Positions 47,379 to 58,530 of a stretch of 64,000 nt of DNA are shown one piece after another. The notes under the pieces were generated by a model, which did no database searches, was not told the origin of the DNA, and saw only the letters and a program-made list of their open reading frames with translations. A program made the position numbers and the translations under genes. Origin of the DNA: Bradyrhizobium sp. OK095 (lineage in GTDB: Bacteria; Pseudomonadota; Alphaproteobacteria; Rhizobiales; Xanthobacteraceae); the NCBI RefSeq assembly GCF_900109945.1, contig NZ_FOBX01000005.1, forward strand, positions 248,001 to 312,000. The letters are read 5' to 3'. Within the stretch, counting starts at the first letter, position 1; every line of letters starts with the position of its first letter.

Positions 47379-48626
47379 CTACGATTTTCCGATTACCGCC
47401 AACACTTCCCTCGCCGCGCGCTCCCCGCTGTCCCGCGCGCCATGCGCCGTCGTGAAGAAGGTTGGCGACGTCGCTTCCCCCGCGAAGAACAATCTCCCAT
47501 CCACCGGCGTGGCCAGCACGGCGCGGTCCCCCGCATGCCCCGGCAGCGCGTGTGAATACGAGCCTCTCGCGAAGGGATCATGCGCCCAGCGCGACGCGTA
47601 CAGCGGTTTCAGCTTGCGGCGGATGTCATTGCCCAAAAGGCTCGCGATCTCGTCGATGCTGTGCGCGGCGATGGCGCCTTCGCCGGCGTTTTCCAACTCG
47701 CGGGCAAAACTGCCACCGAAAAAGCCCTCGATGCAGGGCTGGCCGAACGGGCGGATGTGGTAGGTGCCCATTTCGGTCCGCATGGTGGCGCCGCGCAGAT
47801 TGCCTTCCCTGGGGAAGGCTTCGGCATCGTCGAGCGCCAGCGTCACCTTGTCGTCGACGCCGAGCGGCAGGCCGGCTGCGGCATCGACCTTCGCCGGAAG
47901 CGGCGGCGAAAAACGGATGGCCTCGTCCGCGATCAGATTGGTCGGCACGGTGAGGATCACCTTGTCGGCGGTCAGCGTGCCCAGCGAGGTCTCGATGCGA
48001 ATGCGCTTGTCCGAATGATCGATCAGCGTCACGTTGCGGTTCAGCGCCACCGGGCAGGGCGCGCCGTAGGCTGCGATGAGTGCGCCGTAGCCGCGGCGGA
48101 CGCGCCAATTGACGTTGGTGTCCTCATAGGCGTCCCAGTCCAGCGTCGACATGTCCTTCAGTTCGCAGCCGTTGATATAGGTCGAGATCGCGTCGATCAT
48201 CGGATTCCAGCGATTGCCGGGCTCCAGGCTCCGGCTCGCGGGCTCGTCCTTGCCCTTCTGTGCGGACTGCCAGAGCCGCTCGTAGAACGCGTCCATCGCG
48301 CGCATAAAATCGTCGCGCTGGTTTTGCGGAAAGGCGTTGCCGAAGGCGCGCTCGCGCCAGGGCGGCAGGTCCTTGTTGACCTCGAAATCGAGTTGTCTTG
48401 CGATTGGAACGAAGGAATTCTTGTCGGCCGAGTGAAGCCAGCCGCAGCCGACGTCGAAGGTCACTTCAGGCGAGGCCTGCACCGTCCAGGCGCGGCCGCC
48501 GAGCCTGTTACGCGCCTCCAGCACGATGACGGAGAGGCCGGAGCCCTCCAGCGCACGCGCGGCACCGAGGCCGGCGGCACCGGCGCCGATGATCGCGACG
48601 TCGACGGAGGAGGGCAGGGAGGTCAT
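47379..48626 (-). CDS. Flavin-dependent amine oxidase-like protein
   Basis: The 415-residue protein has the N-terminal FAD motif VAIIGAGAAGLGAARAL and the GG-doublet RLGGRAWT of the amine oxidase/monoamine oxidase family. The C-terminal FAD segment is GRLFFAGEATSPTFFTTAHGA. It is probably a soluble oxidase of an amine or related substrate. ATG 48624-48626 follows AGGGAGG (minus strand). Confidence 0.88.
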   Translation of the reverse strand: MTSLPSSVDVAIIGAGAAGLGAARALEGSGLSVIVLEARNRLGGRAWTVQASPEVTFDVGCGWLHSADKNSFVPIARQLDFEVNKDLPPWRERAFGNAFPQNQRDDFMRAMDAFYERLWQSAQKGKDEPASRSLEPGNRWNPMIDAISTYINGCELKDMSTLDWDAYEDTNVNWRVRRGYGALIAAYGAPCPVALNRNVTLIDHSDKRIRIETSLGTLTADKVILTVPTNLIADEAIRFSPPLPAKVDAAAGLPLGVDDKVTLALDDAEAFPREGNLRGATMRTEMGTYHIRPFGQPCIEGFFGGSFARELENAGEGAIAAHSIDEIASLLGNDIRRKLKPLYASRWAHDPFARGSYSHALPGHAGDRAVLATPVDGRLFFAGEATSPTFFTTAHGARDSGERAAREVLAVIGKS

Positions 48627-48677
48627 GGGCGGGCTCTAGCACGTTCGCTGGGTGTGCTGAAGCCGGACAGATATACG

Positions 48678-48824
48678 TCTCTCGTGTCCCGGACGCGGTG
48701 CGGCGTGTAACGCCGCTCCGCAGAGCCGGGACCCAAGGTGATGTGTAGGTGGTGATAGTATCTGGGCCCCGGCTCAGCAGCGCACCGCGAAAGGCGTGCT
48801 GCGCTGCGTCCGGGGCACGAGAGC
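48678..48824. repeat. Intergenic imperfect palindrome, family A copy 3
   Basis: This copy shares CTCGTGTCCCGGACGCGG at the left and GTCCGGGGCACGAG at the right with the other two copies, and has internal GAGCCGGGACCC and GGGCCCCGGCTC. It lies 3' of typA and upstream of the flavoprotein gene. Confidence 0.8.
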
Positions 48825-48832
48825 GGTGGCTG

Positions 48833-50659
<1,827 letters not shown>

Positions 50660-50818
50660 GAGTGAGCTTCTTTGCGGTCGAACAATGGGTTAAGCGCGAT
50701 CTCGCCGGTCAAGCCGGGACCTCTTCACGGACAACGCTGAAACGTGGAAAACGGGGCCTATTACGCCCAAAAGGGCCGCTCGGCTAGATCAACCGGGCAC
50801 CCTGTACGTTTGCAGCGC

Positions 50819-50846
50819 AATATAGGCAAAAAACGCCAAAAAACAA
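50819..50846 (-). promoter_or_regulatory. Candidate typA promoter
   Basis: On the minus strand TTGTTT (50846-50841) and TATATT (50824-50819) are 16 bp apart, in the only A/T-rich patch of the gap. Transcription would begin near 50812, leaving a leader of about 150 nt before typA. Confidence 0.4.
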
Positions 50847-50946
50847 TGCGTTCTTTCGGGGTTGGTTGATTGAATTTTGTCCGGGAATTCCCGGGGGTTA
50901 GGGGCAATCCGGCACCAAACCGGTCCTTTGGCCCGAGGTGCCTCGA

Positions 50947-51738
50947 TCAGCCCCGTACCGGGCTGCTGCTCGGCTCCGCGGTCGGGTAGACCCCGCGCAA
51001 AACTTCCTCGAAATGCATCTTCACGGCGTCGTTGCAGAGGCAGGCGCGCAGCCGCAGGCCATCGCGGTTGCGGACCAGAATCGACCCGCGCCTGGTCTCG
51101 AGCACGCCTTCCGCCCTGAACGACTGCAGCACACGGCTCGCATAGCTGCGTCCTACCCCGAGCAGCGTGGCAAGCTGCTCGTGAGTCAGCGGCACGCTGT
51201 TCTCGTCGCCGGTCCGCTCCATCGCCGCCAAAATCCATTTGGCCGTGCGCTGCTCGATCGAGTGGATGGCGTTGCAGGCGGTGGACTGGAAGATCTGCGC
51301 CAGCATGCAATCGGCGTAGCGGGCAAAGACATGGCGCAGCGACGTCGAGCGTTGCTTGGCCGCTTCCAGCCTGGCGACATTGACGCGCGCAAACGGCCCG
51401 CCAAATTTCACGCAGATGCGGGTGTAGGCCGGCAGGAAGCCTTCGCTGACGATGCCGCCCACCGCGCCCTCGCGCCCGACCAGAATGGTCTCGACGTCGC
51501 GGCCGTCCTCGTTGGGGACGAGAAACGTCGCAAGCGACGGTCCGCAAGGGAAGTGGACGACCTGGACATCGTCGCCGGGATTGTAGAGCAGGTCGTTTGC
51601 CGCGGTGTTTTCAACGGTGACATGCGGCGCCAGCAACGCGTAATCCGCCTGGCTCAAGCGCCGCAGCAGATTGTTGGCCGGCCGGCTGTCGACCTCGCTT
51701 GCCTTGTCGATACGCGCGTCCATCGTGATCCCCGCCAT
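50947..51738 (-). CDS. Crp/Fnr family transcriptional regulator
   Basis: The 263-residue protein has an N-terminal cyclic-nucleotide-binding-like beta roll and a long dimerisation helix. The C-terminal winged HTH reads LTHEQLATLLGVGRSYASRVLQSF. The effector cannot be read from sequence: it lacks the cysteine cluster of Fnr, and the full cAMP-pocket motif of Crp is not evident. ATG 51736-51738 and ATG 51723 are both plausible; each has a purine-rich stretch upstream. An inverted repeat 33 bp upstream may be its own operator. Confidence 0.85.
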   Translation of the reverse strand: MAGITMDARIDKASEVDSRPANNLLRRLSQADYALLAPHVTVENTAANDLLYNPGDDVQVVHFPCGPSLATFLVPNEDGRDVETILVGREGAVGGIVSEGFLPAYTRICVKFGGPFARVNVARLEAAKQRSTSLRHVFARYADCMLAQIFQSTACNAIHSIEQRTAKWILAAMERTGDENSVPLTHEQLATLLGVGRSYASRVLQSFRAEGVLETRRGSILVRNRDGLRLRACLCNDAVKMHFEEVLRGVYPTAEPSSSPVRG

Positions 51739-51770
51739 CCTCTCCTCACACTAGCGAGTTGCGTCCGTTC

Positions 51771-51784
51771 CTTGTGTGCACAAG
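51771..51784. promoter_or_regulatory. Inverted repeat upstream of the Crp/Fnr gene
   Basis: CTTGTG and CACAAG arms are separated by TG. The TGTG/CACA half-sites recall Crp-type boxes but with a much shorter spacer, so it may be an autoregulatory site or chance. Confidence 0.3.
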
Positions 51785-51919
51785 TGGACAGACTGGAGAA
51801 CTCTGATGTGGTGGGTTTCGTTCCGGGAACCCTCCGATGCGCTGGGCGCAGGCATCGTGTCGCGGCAGTCCTGATCTGAAAACCCTCACACCCAAAAACC
51901 TCACGTTCGAGATCCGATC

Positions 51920-52303
51920 ATGGCACCCGCACTTCCCGATCGCTCAGGCCGGCCTGCCGACGTTCTGATCGTCGAGGACGACCCCATCATTGCGATCGAT
52001 TTCGAGGACCGTCTCATCGGATTTGGCGTGACGAGCGTGCGGACGGTCGGGTCGGTGACGCAGGGACTGGACGCGATCGCCAAGCGGGCACCCGACTTCG
52101 CACTGCTCGATGTCGAGCTGATCCGCGAGAAGAGCTTTGCGATCGCCGAACGGCTGGTGGCGCTCAAGATTCCGTTCGTCTTCGTCACCGGCTACGGCAA
52201 CGACGCTCGTATTCCGCCCGAATTCGCCAGCCGGCCCCGTTTGCAGAAGCCGTGCTCAAGCGACGCGCTGGAGGCAGCGCTCCAGGTTCGCGCCGTCGAT
52301 TAG
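51920..52303 (+). CDS. Single-domain response regulator
   Basis: The 127-residue protein is a receiver domain with no output domain. The acidic pocket is Glu19-Asp20-Asp21, the phospho-acceptor is Asp64 (FALLDVEL), and the switch Thr90 and Lys110 are present. It would act by protein interaction. No histidine kinase is encoded nearby. Its stop is followed at once by the convergent PhoD-like gene. Confidence 0.9.
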   Translation: MAPALPDRSGRPADVLIVEDDPIIAIDFEDRLIGFGVTSVRTVGSVTQGLDAIAKRAPDFALLDVELIREKSFAIAERLVALKIPFVFVTGYGNDARIPPEFASRPRLQKPCSSDALEAALQVRAVD

Positions 52304-52306
52304 CAA

Positions 52307-53848
52307 TCAGCCGCGTTTCGGATCGAGCGTGGTCGACCACAGCGCGACGTCGGCGCGGTCGCGCAAGGTCACAATCATCTGGCCCGAGGCGCCGTCGATT
52401 TTGACGTGACCGAAGAACTGCATGCCGGCGGACGGCGGCAGGTTCTGGCTGTCCTTGCCCGGCGCCTTGACGAAGCGCACTTCGGGCCCAAACGTATTGT
52501 CGAGCGCGTTCGGACCGAATGTGCCGGCGTGCAACGGACCGGAGACGAATTCCCAGAACGGCTCGAACTCCTGGAACTGGGCCTTGTTCGGATCGTAGTA
52601 ATGCGCGGCGGCGTAATGCACATCCGCGGTCAGCCACACCGTGTTGCTAACAGGCGCCATCTTGATGAAGCGCAGGATGTCGGCGATCTCGAACTCGCGG
52701 CCGCGCACCGGACCGTCGCCCTGCGCAATCGCTTCCGAGCCGCCCTTCGGCGTGTCCGCGACGACCAGGCTGAGCGGCATGTCGGAGGCGATCACCTTCC
52801 AGGTCGCGCGCGAGTTGAGCAGGCCGCGCTTGAGCCAGGCGATCTGGTCGGGGCCGAGGAAGTAGCTGGCCGGGCCGTATTCCGTTTCGAGATTGGCGCC
52901 ATTCGGGCCGCGATAGCTGCGCTCGTCGAGCACGAACACGTCCAGATGCGGGCCGTAGGAAATTTTTCGATAGACCCGGCCCGGCTCGACGATGCTTTCG
53001 CGCATCGGATACATTTCGTGGAAGGCGCGGCCCGCGCGCGCCGCGAGCAGCGAGATGTCGCGCACCTTGTAGGTCGCCGGCAACTCCTTCGACAGCGACC
53101 AGTTGTTGGTCACCTCGTGGTCGTCCCACTGCACGAAGATCGGCACCTCGGCATTGAAGGCGCGGACGTTGTCGTCGGTGAAATTGTATTTGTGCGCGGC
53201 GCGGTACTCGTCCAGCGTCTCCGCGACCTTGGCCTTTTCGGGGATCGTGACGTTCTTCCAAATCTTGCCGTCGGCGAGCTTGACCTCGGATTCGATCGGG
53301 CCGTCGGCATAGATGGTGTCGCCGGAATGCAGGAAGAAATCCGGACGGTGCTTGCGCATGGCGGAGAAGCTGACCATGCCGCCATCATCTGGATTGATGC
53401 CCCAGCCCTGCCCAGCGACATCGCCGCCCCAGATAAAACTGACGTCGCGGCGGTCGGCCGGCGCGGTACGGAAACGGCCGACCACCGCCTCGCCTTCGAC
53501 CGCGGTATGCGAGAGATCGCGGAAGCGAACACGGTAGAAGATGTCCTGTCCGCCCGGCAGGTTCTCGATCAGCATTTTGGCGGTGAAATCGCTCTCGGGC
53601 AGCGCCGGGATCGGCGGCAGCGCGCGGGCGTCCTTGAAGGACTCCGTCGTGGCGACCTCGACCAGCATCTGCGACGGGCGGTCGGCACGCGCCCACACCA
53701 CGCCGCCATCGACGGTGACGTCGCCCGACTGCACGCCATGGGTCACCGCCGGCCGGTCGGCCGCGCGCGACAGATGCGGCATCGCGATCGCGCCGAGAGC
53801 ACCAGCACCGGTGGTGAGGAAGCGGCGGCGGGAGAATTTGATCTTCAT
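52307..53848 (-). CDS. Tat-exported PhoD-like alkaline phosphatase
   Basis: The 513-residue protein has a twin-arginine signal (FSRRRFLTTGAGALGAIAM). An N-terminal beta domain follows (VTHGVQSGDVTVDGGVVWARA, the PhoD_N signature), then a metallophosphatase domain with FIWGGDVAG, HSGDTIYADG and QWDDHEVTNNW metal motifs. The family cleaves phosphate mono- and diesters outside the cytoplasm. I start at ATG 53846-53848 because the signal peptide begins there. No pho-box-like site was confirmed. Confidence 0.92.
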   Translation of the reverse strand: MKIKFSRRRFLTTGAGALGAIAMPHLSRAADRPAVTHGVQSGDVTVDGGVVWARADRPSQMLVEVATTESFKDARALPPIPALPESDFTAKMLIENLPGGQDIFYRVRFRDLSHTAVEGEAVVGRFRTAPADRRDVSFIWGGDVAGQGWGINPDDGGMVSFSAMRKHRPDFFLHSGDTIYADGPIESEVKLADGKIWKNVTIPEKAKVAETLDEYRAAHKYNFTDDNVRAFNAEVPIFVQWDDHEVTNNWSLSKELPATYKVRDISLLAARAGRAFHEMYPMRESIVEPGRVYRKISYGPHLDVFVLDERSYRGPNGANLETEYGPASYFLGPDQIAWLKRGLLNSRATWKVIASDMPLSLVVADTPKGGSEAIAQGDGPVRGREFEIADILRFIKMAPVSNTVWLTADVHYAAAHYYDPNKAQFQEFEPFWEFVSGPLHAGTFGPNALDNTFGPEVRFVKAPGKDSQNLPPSAGMQFFGHVKIDGASGQMIVTLRDRADVALWSTTLDPKRG

Positions 53849-53956
53849 GGCGATGCTCTCGATATTGCGTGGCGCGACCGCCAGGACGGCAGCCATCACG
53901 ATCAAGCCAGACGCTATATTGAGGCAATGTGACGCAGCAATTACGTGCGCAAGCGT

Positions 53957-55402
53957 TCAAGCGTTGCCGGCGGCCCTGAACTGCGCGCCTGCGCGTTGCA
54001 GGTTCTGCGGCATGCTGAACAGCACGGCCTTGCGGTCGGCGACCGCCGCGTGGAACTGGTCGAGCACGATGTTGATGGCGGTGAGTGCAGCCTCTTCGAT
54101 GGCGCCGTGGTCGAAGCAGCGCAGCGTGTCGCGCAGGATCTCGTCGGCCTCGGTCTGCATCTGGTCGAGCTCTTCGGTCGTCTCGCTCTTGCGCGCCGCG
54201 GTGATCATGTCGAACAGGCGGTCGCGCAGATGACTGTTGTTATCGCGCTCGTCTTTTTTCAGGTAGCCCGCGAACCAGGCGCCGATCGAGCCCATGGCCG
54301 AGAGCGCCATCAGGCTCCACCAGATGTAATCGCTGTATCTGTCGAGGAAGGTCTTCTCCTCGCCGTCGACGAAGGCGGCCGCACCCGGATGCACGGGGAT
54401 CACCGCATCCTTGTCGGTGTCGGGCGTCTCGATTTTCGCCGCCAGCGGGAATTCCGTCACCAATTGCTGCCGCACGGCGAAGAGCTGCCGCGTGAACGCC
54501 GCGACGTTTGTCTCCGACAAGCCTTTGCGCGCCACGATATGGTGCGAGAAGCTGATCGTCTTGACCTCGTCGTCGGGACGAGCTGGTGAGCCGCCGAATG
54601 TGCCCGCGGGGATCTCGGATGCTTCATAGACCGGGTGGTTCTGCGCAATCGCATCCGCCGAATCGATCGCGAGGAAAGTCGGCGTGCCGGTATCCTTCGA
54701 CGAGGCGGCGATCGCATCCGACGTGATCTTGCTGTTGACGGGACCGGCCGCGAGATAGGCATCGGCCTTCTGGGCCTTGATCGCCTCGGCGGCTTCGTTG
54801 GCGGGGTACTGGATGATCTCGACCTTGGCGGGATCGATGCCGTATTGCTGGAGGATCACCTTGAGCAGATTGACGTTGGCCTGGGTGCGGCCGACCACGC
54901 CGACCTTATGGCCGGCGAGCTGCGCGATCTTGGTGATCTTCGCGCCCTTCTTCTTGCCCTTGCCGGGCACGGACCACAGCACCACGACGTTCTTGCGCAG
55001 GGTCGCGACCGCTTGCGCATTTTTCGGCACGTCGACGTCGCCGCGCACGATGGCGAGATCGGCCTTGCCCTCCGCCAGCAAATCGGCGCTGGCAGTGGCG
55101 CCGTCGGTCTGGATCGGACGCAGTCGTACATAGCTCTTGTGCTGGGCGAAGCCTTGGGTCAGTGCCTGCATGACCTTGACATCGTCGCTATTGGCGGGAC
55201 CGACCGCGACCTTCAGCGTCACCGGTCGCATGGCAAAATAATAGCCGCCGACCAGCGCACCGGCGATGGCGAGCACCAATGCGAGGGAGACAAGCGCAGT
55301 CCGTCGCGCCGCTGATCGCGGCGACGTCGGTACGGGCGCTTCGGCCAGGTCCAATCCCCCGGTCATCGATCTCCCAAACAGGCGCTTGAGGCTCAGTTTC
55401 AT
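53957..55402 (-). CDS. Membrane-tethered TAXI-type solute-binding protein
   Basis: The 481-residue protein has TM1 at about 36-58 and a periplasmic TAXI/NMT1-like substrate-binding domain (62-340) of the TRAP-TAXI type. A second membrane helix (about 360-382) and a C-terminal cytoplasmic helical region of about 100 residues follow. Ordinary TAXI proteins are free periplasmic receptors without the second helix and tail. No TRAP permease subunit is encoded in the window. It may be a sensor or transport receptor. Confidence 0.75.
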   Translation of the reverse strand: MKLSLKRLFGRSMTGGLDLAEAPVPTSPRSAARRTALVSLALVLAIAGALVGGYYFAMRPVTLKVAVGPANSDDVKVMQALTQGFAQHKSYVRLRPIQTDGATASADLLAEGKADLAIVRGDVDVPKNAQAVATLRKNVVVLWSVPGKGKKKGAKITKIAQLAGHKVGVVGRTQANVNLLKVILQQYGIDPAKVEIIQYPANEAAEAIKAQKADAYLAAGPVNSKITSDAIAASSKDTGTPTFLAIDSADAIAQNHPVYEASEIPAGTFGGSPARPDDEVKTISFSHHIVARKGLSETNVAAFTRQLFAVRQQLVTEFPLAAKIETPDTDKDAVIPVHPGAAAFVDGEEKTFLDRYSDYIWWSLMALSAMGSIGAWFAGYLKKDERDNNSHLRDRLFDMITAARKSETTEELDQMQTEADEILRDTLRCFDHGAIEEAALTAINIVLDQFHAAVADRKAVLFSMPQNLQRAGAQFRAAGNA

Positions 55403-55554
55403 CTTGGCCAGCGATTTACGCCGGCAATTGTAGCAAATTTCTTGTCCTGCGGGGTTACATCTCCGTCATGGTTAGCGGATGGGCGAAATCCCGTATGAAC
55501 CCGGGGCGTAAGCACGGCGTTAGGGTAAAGTTCCCCTGAAAACGGAGGCAAATC

Positions 55555-55857
55555 ATGGCTGAGCGGCTGACGGCGGAAGCGCGCAAACAGGCGCTGGGCA
55601 GCATCCCGGGCTGGACCGAGGTTCAGGGTCGCGACGCGATCGGGAAAACCTTTGTCTTCAAGGATTTCAACGAGGCCTTCGGGTTCATGACCCGCGCGGC
55701 GCTGGTGGCCGAGAAGATCGATCATCACCCCGAATGGCGTAACGTCTACAAGACGGTAGAGGTGGTGCTGGCGACCCATGACGCCGGCGGCGTCACCAAG
55801 CTCGACATCGAGCTCGCCATGGCGATGAACGCCATCGCCATGCTGACACCAGCCTGA
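55555..55857 (+). CDS. 4a-hydroxytetrahydrobiopterin dehydratase
   Basis: The 100-residue protein is a pterin-4a-carbinolamine dehydratase. It has the conserved [28 protein letters not shown] active-site region at about 54-81, with the paired histidines. It recycles the pterin cofactor of aromatic amino acid hydroxylases; no phenylalanine hydroxylase gene is adjacent. ATG 55555 is preceded by GGAGGCAAATC. Confidence 0.95.
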   Translation: MAERLTAEARKQALGSIPGWTEVQGRDAIGKTFVFKDFNEAFGFMTRAALVAEKIDHHPEWRNVYKTVEVVLATHDAGGVTKLDIELAMAMNAIAMLTPA

Positions 55858-55958
55858 CATCTTGCGAGGCGTCGCTGCATCCCCATGTTGTGACCGGCAG
55901 GAGCTGCGGCCATCCGCCGCGCCGATGCCATCCTTGGCTGAACGGGGAGTTTCCAACC

Positions 55959-56351
55959 ATGGCTGCCGAACACAGCGTCGGCTTCGAGCCGGCCGATCGG
56001 CTCGCGGAAGATCGTGAGAGCGTGCGCCGCCGTTTCTGGCGCAAGCTCAAGCGTGTCGCCGCGCAACTGCCGTTCGCCGAAGATCTGCTCGCCGCCTATT
56101 ATTGTGCGTTCGACCGGCAGACGCCGCGCCACGTCCAGGCGGCGCTACTGGGCGCGATCGCCTATTTCATCCTGCCGTTCGACTTCATCCCTGACGTGAT
56201 GCCGGTCCTCGGCTTCACCGATGATGCCGCCGTGCTCGCCACTGCCATCCGCATGGTTGCTGGCCATATCACGAATGAGCACCGCGAAGCCGCCCGTGCT
56301 GTGTTGAAGCGTGGGGTGGATGAGGTTAAGGCGGATGTAGAAGCCGCGTAG
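55959..56351 (+). CDS. YkvA family (DUF1232) membrane protein
   Basis: The 130-residue protein has the YkvA signature: a short hydrophobic helix with YFILPFDFIPDVMPVLGFTDD near residues 68-88. The function is unknown. ATG 55959 follows GGGGAG at good spacing, so the longer ORF is not used. Confidence 0.88.
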   Translation: MAAEHSVGFEPADRLAEDRESVRRRFWRKLKRVAAQLPFAEDLLAAYYCAFDRQTPRHVQAALLGAIAYFILPFDFIPDVMPVLGFTDDAAVLATAIRMVAGHITNEHREAARAVLKRGVDEVKADVEAA

Positions 56352-56375
56352 TCGCCTTTTGCCGCGCATTCCGCT

Positions 56376-56477
56376 GTCATTCCCCGCGAAGGCAGGGAAT
56401 CCAGTACGCCGCAGCCCATCGATTAAACCACAACCGTCTCGGAGTACTGGATCGCCCGGCCAAGCCGGGCGATGACA
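56376..56477. repeat. Intergenic palindrome, family C copy 1
   Basis: TGTCATTCCCCGCGAAGGCA at the left (itself a small hairpin) pairs overall with GGCCAAGCCGGGCGATGACA at the right, with AATCCAGTACGCC and GAGTACTGGAT in between. A second copy is at 58818-58922. Confidence 0.8.
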
Positions 56478-56514
56478 CCGAATGTGTGGAAGGCGCTTGC
56501 TCCAAGCGCGCCCT

Positions 56515-57666
56515 TTACTTCTGCGCCCGCGCCTTCTCCGCGTCCCACGCCTGGAATTGCTTGAACAGCGTCTCCTTGTCCGCGTCGGACACGTTTGCAG
56601 CCGCGGGAGTCTGCTTCAAGAACGCCTCGAAGCGCTGCCGGGCCACCGGCTCGATGCCGTGCTTGTCGAGCCATTGCTGCGCCACCGGCAATCTGCTCCA
56701 GCCGGACAGCGGTGCGGCGAGCGAGACCTCCTTCCATTTAGGATGGAACGGCGGGTTCTGCAGCGCGGGGAATTTCGTGAAGAACGCGTCCACGAACAGC
56801 GCAAGCTTGCGATAGCGCTCGGTGTTGGGCGCCCAATTATAGGCCGCGAGCACCGCGGGCACCGCGATCGTGTCCACGCTCTCGCCGTCCTTGATCAGGT
56901 TCGGATAGTCCTTGGCCGTCAGCGTCGCCGGCAGATAGTCGCTCTGGAGCGGCTTGGCATAGTCGACCCTCGCAAGATGGAAGCGGCCGTCATTGCCGAA
57001 GGTCGAGACCGATTTGTACGGCTTGCCGCCGACCACGATGACGGCGTCGATCTCGCCGGCCTTCAGCTTCTCCATTGCGATACGCTGCTCGACATAGACG
57101 AACTTCGCCTTGATCCCGAGCCGCTCGAACACGGTGAGGGCGGTGACGAAGGTGCCGCCGTTCGGTAGGTCGACGCTGACGGTCTTGCCTTCGAGGTCTT
57201 TCAGCGTCGCGACCGATTTCGGCGCGATCACCTGCATCTCCTCGTTGTAGAGTTTTGTCACATAGGTGAACTGCCGCTTGATGTCCTTGGCAAAGCCCTT
57301 GCGCTCGAGATAGTCGAGCGTATCGGCGCGCACGACACCGAGATCGACGCCTTGCAGGAACAGGATGTCGGCGACGCTCTGCACCGAGCCGCGGCCGACG
57401 ATCGGCAGCACGCGGATCTTGTTGCCGTCGTCGAGCACCGAGGCGAGGTCGGCGCCGAATTGCACATAAGTGCCGCCGATCGTGCCGGTGATCAGCGTGA
57501 CGGTGTTGGCGTTCAGCGCCTGCTTGGTTGTGGTCGAGCCGAACTGGAAGATGGCTTTCAGGCTGTCCGACACTTTTGCCGGATCGTATTCGGTCTGCTC
57601 AGCTCGTGCCGAGAAGGCGCAGATCGTCATGATGGCGGCAAGCGCCATGCTCAAAGCGTTACGCAT
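56515..57666 (-). CDS. TAXI family TRAP solute-binding protein
   Basis: The 383-residue protein has a signal peptide (LSMALAAIMTICAFSARA) and a periplasmic TAXI-type binding domain. Characteristic features are TLITGTIGGTYVQFGADLASVL, GSVQSVADILFLQGVDLGVV and a later KLKAGEIDAVIVVGGKP. It binds an unknown organic acid-like ligand. No DctQM-like permease is encoded near. It lies downstream of the SEL1-like gene, 18 bp from its stop, and on the same strand as the membrane-tethered TAXI protein. Confidence 0.88.
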   Translation of the reverse strand: MRNALSMALAAIMTICAFSARAEQTEYDPAKVSDSLKAIFQFGSTTTKQALNANTVTLITGTIGGTYVQFGADLASVLDDGNKIRVLPIVGRGSVQSVADILFLQGVDLGVVRADTLDYLERKGFAKDIKRQFTYVTKLYNEEMQVIAPKSVATLKDLEGKTVSVDLPNGGTFVTALTVFERLGIKAKFVYVEQRIAMEKLKAGEIDAVIVVGGKPYKSVSTFGNDGRFHLARVDYAKPLQSDYLPATLTAKDYPNLIKDGESVDTIAVPAVLAAYNWAPNTERYRKLALFVDAFFTKFPALQNPPFHPKWKEVSLAAPLSGWSRLPVAQQWLDKHGIEPVARQRFEAFLKQTPAAANVSDADKETLFKQFQAWDAEKARAQK

Positions 57667-57684
57667 GATGTCCCCTGAAGAGTT

Positions 57685-58530
57685 TTAGTGAGATGGCCGG
57701 GCGAGGCGCTGTCGTGCCTCCGCCGATCCGAGGCTTGCCGCGCGCTGATACCAGTCACGTGCGACTGATGCGTCGGCGATGATGCTCCGCGCGTCGCTGA
57801 TGCCCAGCACCGCCGGATCATAGGTTTGCGCCAGCAGGAGCGCGGCCGTTGCATCTTGCGCATTGGCTGCGCGCTCGAGCAGCAGGCGCGCCGCGGCGAT
57901 GTCGCCGACACCGATCAGGCTCCTCGCGCGCGTCATCAGCCCCGTCAGCGTGTCGGCGTCGAGCGTCCTGACCGGCTCAGGTGGTGCCGGTGACGCGGGC
58001 CGTGCCACGACGGGCACCGGCATCTGCGCCTGCAATGCGATCTGATGAGCGGCCGCGATGGTGTCACGGCTCGGCGGTGCAGGGAGATCCTCCCTCTCGG
58101 CACTCGCCAGCCTCGTGTTGGTCACGCGCGCCGGATCCTTGAGCGGAGCTTGCCGCATGACCGGCGGATTGGCCGGAGCGATGGTTTGATCAGAAGCCGC
58201 GCCCGTCGGGCTGCCGGCATTGGCCACAATGAGGCTGCGCAGGTCGGACTGAAACAGCGCCGCCAGGATCGCGGCGGCGGATATCGCGAACACAGCCGCG
58301 AGAAGGCGCGGGACGATCCTGGATCCGGGGCGCAACGTCAGCGGCGCATATTCAAGCGGGTCCGGTGCCCCGAGCGGGTCGGACAGGAACAGCGGCATTG
58401 GATCGTCCTGCGGAAGATCGGCGCGGCTGGCGCGCGCACGGATGTAGGACGCGGTGGGCTCTTGTGATGCAGATCGGTTGGAGTCGAACGCCCTCGACTC
58501 CCTGGACGGACGGTATGCCGTCGTCTCCAT
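57685..58530 (-). CDS. Membrane protein with SEL1-like repeats, unknown function
   Basis: The 281-residue protein has a charged cytoplasmic N-terminus, one membrane helix (LLAAVFAISAAAILAALF) and a Pro/Ala-rich linker. The C-terminal part has two or three helix pairs resembling SEL1/TPR repeats (GDIAAARLLLERAANAQDATAALLL). I start at ATG 58528-58530, which has GGGGAG eight bases upstream. It precedes the TAXI gene by 18 bp, so the two form a likely operon. Confidence 0.75.
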   Translation of the reverse strand: METTAYRPSRESRAFDSNRSASQEPTASYIRARASRADLPQDDPMPLFLSDPLGAPDPLEYAPLTLRPGSRIVPRLLAAVFAISAAAILAALFQSDLRSLIVANAGSPTGAASDQTIAPANPPVMRQAPLKDPARVTNTRLASAEREDLPAPPSRDTIAAAHQIALQAQMPVPVVARPASPAPPEPVRTLDADTLTGLMTRARSLIGVGDIAAARLLLERAANAQDATAALLLAQTYDPAVLGISDARSIIADASVARDWYQRAASLGSAEARQRLARPSH

